The position numbers were made by a program, and so were the translations under genes. A model generated the notes under the pieces. That model did no database searches. It was not told the origin of the DNA and worked only from the letters and a program-made list of their open reading frames with translations. Source: an endosymbiont of unidentified scaly snail isolate Monju (GTDB taxonomy: Bacteria; Pseudomonadota; Gammaproteobacteria; Chromatiales; Chromatiaceae). From it: a stretch of 64,000 nucleotides of DNA. Each line of letters opens with the position of its first letter. The stretch's first letter is position 1. The stretch spans positions 992,001 to 1,056,000 of the forward strand of contig NZ_AP012978.1 of the NCBI RefSeq assembly GCF_000801295.1, in the 5' to 3' direction. Below, one piece after another: positions 57,234 through 64,000 of the stretch.

Positions 57234-58544
57234 ATGCTAGCGATACTGCCCAAGATCATCGTGTTCTCCGGCTCGCTGCTTCTGTTGGCCGGTGTGATCA
57301 GGCCGTTGCTGGTGGTGCAGGGTTACCTGGTCGTTCGCCCCATGGTCCAGCCGTTCGCCTGGCTGCAGTACAAGTTGTTCGGGCTGCCGGTTGCCTTGCC
57401 GTTGAGCGTTATCGTCATCGCGTTGGGGATGTTGCTTCCCCTGGCTCGCCCGCACTGGGTCCTGATCCCGGACCGCGGTGGCTTTTTGTTGCTGTTCCTT
57501 TTCATTGCCATGATCTCTGCCGGGCTATCGGCAGACTTCAAGCTGTCGGTTGCTGCACTGGTGAAACTGGCGACGGTCTGGTTCCTGTATGTCATCGCCT
57601 TCAACAGTGTGCAAGATGAAACGGATGCCAGGGGGATTCTCGATGCGGTGATCCTTTCCTCGGTGATCCCGGTTGCTTTCGGGTTCTATCAGGAGGTCAC
57701 GGGCAACTACGACATGATCTACGACGCCGAGGTGGACCGGGTGAGCAGCGTTTTCGCCACCGGTAACGACTACGGCATCTTTCTTTCGCTGGTCACTGGC
57801 GCGTTGGCCATACGGCTGCTGGTGACGGACTCGCGCGCGTACCGGATACTGTTGCTGCTTCTCCTCGTCGTCGTTCTGGTATCCCAGGTATTGGCCCTGA
57901 ACCGCGGGACCTGGGTCGCGCTGACACTGGGCCTGGCCGTGGCATCGTTGAGGTATCGGCGACATCTGAACCTGAAGTGGCTGTTACTGGGGGTCTTGGT
58001 GTTCCTGGCGGCCTTCTCCGGACGGATCATGGAACGTTTTGCGGAACTGAACCATCCGTCGGAGGTCCATTATGCCGCCACCAATACGCTGGAGGGTCGG
58101 TTCGCATATTGGCGTGCACTGGTGCCGGTGGTTCTCGAACGCCCTGTGATCGGGCATGGCATAGGCACCAATACGCTGATCAGCGAGGAGCGCCTGGGCA
58201 GGCAGCACAAGCTGCACAACGATTATCTTCTGGTGTTTCTCGAGACCGGTGCACTGGGCCTGATCGCCTACGTGGCGTTTCTCTGGCATCTGCTGGTCGC
58301 CTTTCTGTCCGGTGGCATGCCTTCCAGGTTATGGCCCTGGGGGTTTTCCATGTTGATGCTCACGGTGTACTTCGTGGTGATGTTGGGGTTTCAGAACATC
58401 GTTCAGAGCATCCTCAATTTCCTACTCTTCCTGGTCCTGGTGGCGACCGCCTCCAAGCTGGCCCTGCTGGCGCCGGCAGAGCAGGAGATGCAGCACGACA
58501 GCCTCGGCCACCCGGTTCCACATAACGAAACACATGGAGAATAA
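57234..58544 (+). CDS. O-antigen ligase/polymerase family protein (Wzy/WaaL-like)
   Basis: A 436-residue membrane protein with about ten helices and a large periplasmic loop, typical of Wzy polymerases and O-antigen ligases. The signature is APVV..RPVIGHGIGTNTL after a GRFAYWRALVP segment, near residues 285-310, followed by HNDYLLVFLETGALGLIAYVAFL near residue 325. It probably polymerises the EPS repeat units. ATG at 57234 follows GGGACGG. Ligase and polymerase roles cannot be separated by sequence alone. Confidence 0.85.
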   Translation: MLAILPKIIVFSGSLLLLAGVIRPLLVVQGYLVVRPMVQPFAWLQYKLFGLPVALPLSVIVIALGMLLPLARPHWVLIPDRGGFLLLFLFIAMISAGLSADFKLSVAALVKLATVWFLYVIAFNSVQDETDARGILDAVILSSVIPVAFGFYQEVTGNYDMIYDAEVDRVSSVFATGNDYGIFLSLVTGALAIRLLVTDSRAYRILLLLLLVVVLVSQVLALNRGTWVALTLGLAVASLRYRRHLNLKWLLLGVLVFLAAFSGRIMERFAELNHPSEVHYAATNTLEGRFAYWRALVPVVLERPVIGHGIGTNTLISEERLGRQHKLHNDYLLVFLETGALGLIAYVAFLWHLLVAFLSGGMPSRLWPWGFSMLMLTVYFVVMLGFQNIVQSILNFLLFLVLVATASKLALLAPAEQEMQHDSLGHPVPHNETHGE

Positions 58545-58547
58545 GTG

Positions 58548-60596
58548 ATGACAGATAACAAGAGCGGGGGCGGCAGGTGTCGTTCTCTGAATGGAGGGTT
58601 GTACGCAGCATTACTGGTGTGCGCCGGGGCAACGTGTGCGGCCTCCTGGCAATCGCTTCCCTTGACGACAGTCGAACAGGAGGAACGTGGTATCGCCGGT
58701 GGCGAGGGATTCCAGCAGGTGATGGCCATCGCTTATGCGCCTTCAGCGCCGGAGATTGTCTATCTCGCCTCCGATACGACCAGGGTCTGGAGGTCCAAGG
58801 ACGGTGGCAGTCACTGGCGTTCCGTGTCCAACGGCCTGGATTCCAACGGGGTCTGTTCCTTGCTGGTGCATCCCGAGAATCCCAAGGTGGTGTTCGCCGC
58901 GGCCTGTCTCGGACCAGAAGCGGCGCGGGCCCGCAAGAGCCCGAAACGTCGGGAGGGGATCTTTCTTTCCACGGATGGTGGCAGGAACTGGTCGCTGATG
59001 CGGTCGACGGAGTTCCACAAGCAGCGTTCCATGGGTTCGCTGTTTGCCATCGCCCCCCGTTCCTTGAAGGACAAGAGTTTCACCGTGTACGCCGGCAGCT
59101 ACAGCGAGGGCCTGCTGGTGAGCCGTGACGGGGGAAGGCAGTGGCGGCAGACGGGTTTCAACCCGGGTCCGATCCGGGACCTGGAAGTCTCGCCGGCCGA
59201 TCCTGACGCCTTGCTGCTGGCGACGGCCAAGGGGCTTTACAGCTACCAGGACGGCAAGGCGACCCCACTGGGGAAAGACCTGCCAGGGATACCAACCAAC
59301 CTGGCAGTCACGCCCGCATCACCCGACCGTATCGTGGCAGCGGTCGACGGCCGCGTGATGGTCTCCGATGATGGTGGAAGCCATTTTCGGTTGGCTTCCT
59401 CGGGGCTGCCCCCGGTAGAAAGATCCCATGTCGCCGATGTCTACGCCAGTCCGCTCGATGCGGACCGGCTCTATGCCACCACCTGGAAGAACAGCGACAA
59501 GGGGCCCTTCTTTTCGCGTGACGGCGGACGCCACTGGTCGCCTTCGGCCTCGATCCGTACCTTTGGACTGACGGCTGGCAAGGGGTTCTGGTTTCCGAGC
59601 CCGATCGCGCCTCATCCTTCACAGGCGGACATGGCACTGACCGCGTCGAACGGTAAAACCGTGGTCCTGCGCACCGCCGATGGGGGGAGCAGCTGGGTCT
59701 ACAGTGGCAGCGGATATACCGGTGGTCGGGTCATGGACATGGCGGTGGTCTCCGACAAGGAGTGGTATATCGGACTCACGGATCACGGCCTCTGGCAGAC
59801 GGTTGATGGTGGCAAGTCGTTTGAGCAGCGCAAGGTTCCCGGCGTGCACCCCACGTCCATCGGCGGTGTTTCCGTGTCCGGGCAGCAGCTCGTGGTGTCG
59901 GTCGGTGGCTGGGACACGAAACACCTGGCCATATCCAATGATGGCGGTGCCCGTTGGCGCCATGCGCGTACCGTAAAGGGTTCACTGAACCTGATCCGGC
60001 ATCATCCGGACGATCCCAGGGTCATCTATGCGGGCGGCTTCCGAAGCAACGATGGGAGCAGGAACTGGGCGCGACTGGATCATGCGGTTCGTGCCGTGTT
60101 CTCTGGAAATGGCGATCTTGTCTATGGGTTCGACAGGGCGGAGCGCCGGGTGCTTGCCTCGTTCGACAGGGGAGACAACTGGAGCGCCATTGCGCGTTGT
60201 GCCGATCTGAGCGGCCGGGTCAACGGCATGGCGGCTGATCCGCAGCGTGTCGGTGTGCTTTACCTGGCCAGCAACCAGGGCGTGTTCAAAGTGGAGAATG
60301 GCCTCTGCCGCAAACTGGGAATGGGCAAGGGCTTCAAAAAGGACAGCCACGGGAGTTACGCGGTCAGGTCCATTGCGGTCGACCCTGCCGATCCCTTGAC
60401 TGTCTATGCCGGGCGTTGGGCGCCGGGGCGGGGGGCATCGGCTGGCCTGTACCGTTCCACCGATGGGGGTATCAACTGGCAGCCGTTCAATTCCGGTATC
60501 AGCGGCTTGTTCGATGTCTGGTCGATTCATCCCGATCGGCGTGGGAGCCGGCTGTTCATCGGGTCGACCTTCGGCCTGCAGTCGCTTGCCCTGTGA
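58548..60596 (+). CDS. secreted Asp-box (BNR/sortilin-like) beta-propeller protein
   Basis: A 682-residue protein with a signal peptide (ends TCAAS) and about ten copies of the Asp-box motif S/T-x-D-G-G-x-x-W (SKDGGSHW, STDGGRNW, SRDGGRQW, SRDGGRHW, TADGGSSW, TVDGGKSF, SNDGGARW, STDGGINW). The pattern is of one or two beta-propellers like those in sialidases, sortilins and xyloglucanases. Catalytic residues are not assignable. In an EPS locus it could bind or trim the polymer (inference). ATG at 58548 with GGAG upstream is chosen over the GTG three bases earlier. Confidence 0.83.
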   Translation: MTDNKSGGGRCRSLNGGLYAALLVCAGATCAASWQSLPLTTVEQEERGIAGGEGFQQVMAIAYAPSAPEIVYLASDTTRVWRSKDGGSHWRSVSNGLDSNGVCSLLVHPENPKVVFAAACLGPEAARARKSPKRREGIFLSTDGGRNWSLMRSTEFHKQRSMGSLFAIAPRSLKDKSFTVYAGSYSEGLLVSRDGGRQWRQTGFNPGPIRDLEVSPADPDALLLATAKGLYSYQDGKATPLGKDLPGIPTNLAVTPASPDRIVAAVDGRVMVSDDGGSHFRLASSGLPPVERSHVADVYASPLDADRLYATTWKNSDKGPFFSRDGGRHWSPSASIRTFGLTAGKGFWFPSPIAPHPSQADMALTASNGKTVVLRTADGGSSWVYSGSGYTGGRVMDMAVVSDKEWYIGLTDHGLWQTVDGGKSFEQRKVPGVHPTSIGGVSVSGQQLVVSVGGWDTKHLAISNDGGARWRHARTVKGSLNLIRHHPDDPRVIYAGGFRSNDGSRNWARLDHAVRAVFSGNGDLVYGFDRAERRVLASFDRGDNWSAIARCADLSGRVNGMAADPQRVGVLYLASNQGVFKVENGLCRKLGMGKGFKKDSHGSYAVRSIAVDPADPLTVYAGRWAPGRGASAGLYRSTDGGINWQPFNSGISGLFDVWSIHPDRRGSRLFIGSTFGLQSLAL

Positions 60597-60622
60597 GCGA
60601 CTGACGATATGGCTGAGGCAGC

Positions 60623-61639
60623 GTGTTGAGAGGAGTCGTCTTCGTGGTGGGGGCATCGAGGTCAGGCACGACCTTGATGAGCCGGATCCTTGGTTGGCAC
60701 CCCCTGCTGCTGGCCACCAACGAGCTGCATTATTTCGGCGACCTGTGCGACCCGTTCGACCTGGAGCAGCCCTTGCCTGAGGAGCAGGCAGTGGCGGTGG
60801 CGGCGACGCTCTATGCGCGGTTCCGGCGCGGATTGTGGCAGGACATGCCCGATGAGCGGGACTATGGTGATGCCCGCGCCCTGGTTGCGGGGCTCTGCTC
60901 TGCGCTCGACGGCAGGGTGTTGTTCGAGGCCTTCTTGCGGCAACTCGCGTTGGACCAGGTCGCCAACATCATCGTCGAGCAGACGCCCCGCAATATCTAC
61001 TATGCGCAACGGCTGCTGGAGGCCTATCCCGAGGCGCGCATCGTGCACATGGTACGAGATCCGCGTGCGGTGCTGGCCTCACAGAAAAAGCGCTGGACCC
61101 GTCGCTGGCGTCTCAAGGCCCGCAACATCCCCTGGCGCGAAGCTCTGCGCGAATGGGTGGCGTATCACCCTGTCACCATGTGCCTGTTGTGGCAGAAGGC
61201 ATATGTCGAGGGGACGGCGCTTGCAGGGCATCCCAGATATCTGCGGTTACGCTTCGAGGACCTCCTGGAGCGCCCGGCAGCGGCTGTGGAGGCCCTATGT
61301 GCGTTTCTCGGTGTCGGTTTCCACGCAACCATGCTGGAGGTGGAACAGGTGGATTCTTCCCTGCGCGCAGCGGATGAAGGTGCCTGTGGTGTGCAGGCAC
61401 GAGCGGCCGGCGAGTGGAAATCGGTTCTCGACGCCGGTGAGGTGTTTCTGGTCGAAAAGATGTTGGGCAGGCCGATGGCCGAGCTGGGTTACCGGCCGGA
61501 AGGACAGTCGGCGTACTCGGCCTTGTTCTCCCTGGCATGGCATGGTTTGCGTTTTCCCTTTCACGTGGTGGCGACCCTGCTGATTGATCCGCGGCGTTTC
61601 CTCATCCAGTTGAAGGGCGTGCTGCGACGTGCTTTCTGA
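60623..61639 (+). CDS. sulfotransferase family protein (first of three)
   Basis: A 338-residue sulfotransferase that would use PAPS to sulfate a sugar hydroxyl. The 5'-phosphosulfate loop appears as VVGASRSGTTLMSRIL near residue 8, and the 3'-phosphate motif as IVHMVRDPRAVLASQKKRW near 138. GTG at 60623 has GAGG upstream. The C-terminal hydrophobic part (ALFSLAWHGLRFPFHVVATLL) may attach it to the inner membrane, near the growing EPS (inference). Two further sulfotransferase genes follow. Confidence 0.85.
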   Translation: MLRGVVFVVGASRSGTTLMSRILGWHPLLLATNELHYFGDLCDPFDLEQPLPEEQAVAVAATLYARFRRGLWQDMPDERDYGDARALVAGLCSALDGRVLFEAFLRQLALDQVANIIVEQTPRNIYYAQRLLEAYPEARIVHMVRDPRAVLASQKKRWTRRWRLKARNIPWREALREWVAYHPVTMCLLWQKAYVEGTALAGHPRYLRLRFEDLLERPAAAVEALCAFLGVGFHATMLEVEQVDSSLRAADEGACGVQARAAGEWKSVLDAGEVFLVEKMLGRPMAELGYRPEGQSAYSALFSLAWHGLRFPFHVVATLLIDPRRFLIQLKGVLRRAF

Positions 61640-61775
61640 TATCGTGCATTTCCGATATCCGGGAAAGAAACTACGACAGCCGATACCTTGGCCTGGTGCA
61701 TGACAGACGCCCCATGGTTCACATGTCGGGTCGCGAGTCGGTTGTGCCGGCCCGCTTTACAAGCGCAGGAACAGG

Positions 61776-62711
61776 ATGAAACTGCTCTATATCGCGGGTG
61801 ACAATCGGTCGGGTTCCACCCTTCTGGACATGCTGATCGCCGGTCATTCGCGGGTGGTGACACTTGGCGAGGCGCACCAGCTGAGGGCCTATGTACGCAG
61901 GGATACGCGCTATTATCGGCAGACGCCGGGTGATCCGGCGCACGAGATGCGGTGTTACTGCGGCAGCACGCTCGATGCCTGCGAATTCTGGCGGGAGGTG
62001 CAGGCGGCACTGGATGTACCCCTGGACTCGCTGGAGCTCAAGCTGCTCATCAACCAAACCGAGTTGCGGGGAATGAAGCACCTGTGGCGGAGGCTGTTGT
62101 GGTTGAGCCTGAATGCCATACCGTCCCTGTACGAGTACGGCCCCCTGTTTCGCGCCACCGGGGGCGAACAGGTCGGTCGCGACAGTGTCAGGCTGTACGA
62201 GGCAGTTGCCAGGGCCAGCGGTGCGGAATACGTGCTCGACTCGTCCAAGGTCCCTCATCGCCTGTACGCCATTGCGCAGCGTATTCCCGAAGATACCCGC
62301 CTGATCCTGCTCTGTCGCGACTTCAAGGGCACGGTTTACTCCAAGGTGAAACGTGGCATCCCCATGCTCAAGGCGGCCCTTCAGTGGAAATGGACGGTGC
62401 GCCAGATGGAGCGTTTCAGCCGGAAGCTGCCCGCTGAACAGGTGCTGCGCGTGCGCTACGAGGACATCTGCCGGGATACGGTCTCCGAGATGCAGCGTAT
62501 TTGCCGCTTTCTCGATCTGCCATACGAAGAGCGCATGGTCTCGGGTGAGCGCAGCGATCTGCATCACCTGGGAGGCAGTCCGTCGAAGTACAGGGGATTT
62601 CGGGATATCCGGCTGGACACTGGTCATGAGGCCGCGTTTTCCCCCTGGCACAGGAAGGTACTGTATGCCCTGGTCAGGAGAGAGGCGGCGCAGTGGGGAT
62701 ATGGTGCATGA
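61776..62711 (+). CDS. sulfotransferase family protein (second of three)
   Basis: A 311-residue sulfotransferase. The PAPS motifs are IAGDNRSGSTLLDMLIAGH at the N-terminus (5'-PSB) and LILLCRDFKGTVYSKVKRG near residue 178 (3'-PB). A CYCGSTLDACEFW cysteine group near residue 60 is unlike the other two. There is a 136-bp gap after the first sulfotransferase. Sequence differences between the three suggest different positions or sugars are sulfated (inference). Confidence 0.83.
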   Translation: MKLLYIAGDNRSGSTLLDMLIAGHSRVVTLGEAHQLRAYVRRDTRYYRQTPGDPAHEMRCYCGSTLDACEFWREVQAALDVPLDSLELKLLINQTELRGMKHLWRRLLWLSLNAIPSLYEYGPLFRATGGEQVGRDSVRLYEAVARASGAEYVLDSSKVPHRLYAIAQRIPEDTRLILLCRDFKGTVYSKVKRGIPMLKAALQWKWTVRQMERFSRKLPAEQVLRVRYEDICRDTVSEMQRICRFLDLPYEERMVSGERSDLHHLGGSPSKYRGFRDIRLDTGHEAAFSPWHRKVLYALVRREAAQWGYGA

Positions 62712-62747
62712 CGCCGTGGTCCATGGCCTCGGCATGATGGGGGGAGC

Positions 62748-63605
62748 ATGTTTCCCCGGCGATTCTTGATGCCACGGTGGGTCAGAACATCAGCAAAAGG
62801 CGTGGCCCTGGCCTACAGGCGGGTGATCTCGCGTGATCGCGCCCTGCCGGATTTCATTATCGTGGGCGCTCAGAAGGCCGGCACATCGAGCCTGTTCCAC
62901 TATTTGCGTCAGCATCCCCAGCTGGTTCCGCCCTTTACGAAAGAAGTACATTTCTTCGATGGGGGACTGCATCCGGATATCGACAATTTCGAGAAGCGGC
63001 CGGCCTGGTACCGCGCCCATTTCCCGCCGAAAAGCACGCTGGGCGAGGGCCGCCGGACATTCGAGGCATCGCCTCTTTACCTGTTCAACCCGCTCGTTCC
63101 GGAGCGCATCCACGACCTTGTTCCCACAGTGAAGCTCATTGCCCTGCTCAGGAACCCGACAGAGCGGGCCATCTCCCATTATTTTCACGAACGACGGGCA
63201 GGGCACGAGACATTGCCTGTGATGGAGGCTCTCCAGGCAGAAGAGCAGCGGCTGGCATCCGTGATGGCCAGCGGGGACTACAAGAGCGATGCCTTCATGA
63301 AGTTCTCATACAAGAAGCGGGGCCTCTACAGGGAGCAGCTGGAGCGTTTCACCGCTTATTTTTCCTGGTCGCAGCTCCTGGTCCTTAGCAGTGAAGAATT
63401 CTTCCGCGATCCGGGACAGACGCTTCGCCGGGTGTTCGAGTTCGTGGGGGTTGATCCGGAGTGCAGGGTGGGTGACCTGAAACCTCGTAACGTGGGGCGC
63501 GACAAGGCCAAGGTGGGTCCCGAGGTATACCGGTATCTGGACGACTATTTCGAGCCACACAATCAGGCGCTTTACCGCCTCATCGGGAAAGGTTTCGACT
63601 GGTAA
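62748..63605 (+). CDS. sulfotransferase family protein (third of three; NodH/heparan-type)
   Basis: A 285-residue sulfotransferase of the heparan/NodH-type group. FIIVGAQKAGTSSLFHYLRQHPQ near residue 37 is the PAPS 5'-phosphosulfate loop; KLIALLRNPTERAISHYFHERRAGHE near 130 is the 3'-phosphate motif. The lysine in KAGTSS and the E in TKEVHFFD match the catalytic positions of polysaccharide sulfotransferases. The start could be ATG at 62748 or 62769. It is the last complete gene of the window. Confidence 0.88.
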   Translation: MFPRRFLMPRWVRTSAKGVALAYRRVISRDRALPDFIIVGAQKAGTSSLFHYLRQHPQLVPPFTKEVHFFDGGLHPDIDNFEKRPAWYRAHFPPKSTLGEGRRTFEASPLYLFNPLVPERIHDLVPTVKLIALLRNPTERAISHYFHERRAGHETLPVMEALQAEEQRLASVMASGDYKSDAFMKFSYKKRGLYREQLERFTAYFSWSQLLVLSSEEFFRDPGQTLRRVFEFVGVDPECRVGDLKPRNVGRDKAKVGPEVYRYLDDYFEPHNQALYRLIGKGFDW

Positions 63606-64000
63606 GGCACTGGCTGCACCAGGAGACAGAACTGGGGACGGCCCCGAATCCACAACCTTGTCCGAGCGACACAGGGGGTCAATTCTTGGTGTCGCTTCAC
63701 CTCCCGTAAGCAGGTGCCGATTCTGCCTGTAGGAGGCCCGTCCCTGGCCGAATTCGTGATGGGAGCACTGGTTCTGTCTGCAGGAGGTCCGTTGTCGGGC
63801 CAGCTGACCTCCTTCGCAAGTGGGAAAGGAACCTGCTCAGAGCTTCCTTTGCAACGGCATGCAGGCAATCCTCACGGATAATGCGTTTCTTCTGGGGTGT
63901 TCACCCCATATCTGCGTCTTTATGGTCAGCAAAATGGGGTCCCTGCCTGATGGGACGGGAGACGGGATCCGTCTAGGCTGTCTCTGAGCTTGGCAGGTCC
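63606..64000. repeat. 395-bp gene-free end with two degenerate GTAGGAG repeat units
   Basis: No convincing protein frame is seen to the window edge. CTGTAGGAGGCCCGTCCCTGGCCGAATTCG (63726-63755) and CTGCAGGAGGTCCGTTGTCGGGCCAG (63778-63803) are diverged members of the repeat family described at 10746 and 46762. Near 63900, TGGGGTG and CACCCCA form a small palindrome. An 11-mer CAAAATGGGGT near 63934 is the complement of ACCCCATTTTG upstream of the Wzz-like gene. Confidence 0.5.

Overview
The window is GC-rich, densely coded DNA (about 50 genes, no rRNA or tRNA seen) from what looks like a sulfur-oxidising gammaproteobacterium. The basis is a cytoplasmic sulfite dehydrogenase operon (soeABC), a soxB thiosulfohydrolase, the xerD-dsbC gene order found in Gammaproteobacteria, and close resemblance of ValS, RluA, RhlE and TrhP to gammaproteobacterial proteins. 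The genus cannot be named from sequence alone; a Chromatiales-like chemolithoautotroph is my inference.

Layout. 1-1653: two related membrane-anchored coiled-coil proteins and a secreted protein. 1851-6676: soeABC, with an inverted repeat between soeB and soeC. 6698-9272: a frameshifted diguanylate cyclase gene next to an inactivated IS3-family element with intact ends and a 4-bp target duplication. 9391-19119: housekeeping (trhP, ycgN, xerD, dsbC, a PP2C phosphatase, fdxA, a hemerythrin, valS), with an AT-rich gap holding DnaA-box sequences. 19320-23737: three HupE/UreJ-type membrane proteins beside soxB. 23784-35769: a long leftward operon glcF-glcE-glcD-dctM-dctQ-dctP-sugar-acid kinase-thiamine-diphosphate enzyme, divergent from an IclR regulator; together these look like uptake and catabolism of a hydroxy or sugar acid, but dctP has an in-frame stop and dctQ a frameshift. 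35939-42471: rhlE, an MFS carrier, thrC and an SLC13/RCK permease. 42617-44234: a two-gene operon of a DsrC-like protein without the C-terminal cysteine and a protein combining an HPF/RaiA-like and a sigma-like part; this is the best candidate for something undescribed. 44426-50191: CPA2 antiporter, rluA, a P-loop ATPase coupled to metA, suhB. 50264-63605: an exopolysaccharide locus (priming glycosyltransferase, Wza-like exporter, beta-barrel, PEP-CTERM-like protein, Wzz, tyrosine kinase, O-antigen ligase/polymerase, Asp-box propeller) that ends in three consecutive sulfotransferases, which suggests a sulfated polymer.

Repeats. One GTAGGAG/GGCGGGGACGCC palindromic family occurs at three loci, and two other inverted repeats (CACAGAGGACACAGAG type and CCACGAAGGGCAC type) sit in gaps.

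Caution on quality. Four genes carry single-base shifts, at least three of them consistent with loss of one base from a short homopolymer, so some 'broken' genes may be sequencing errors. The amber codon in dctP and the nonsense codon in the transposase are substitutions and are less easily explained that way.
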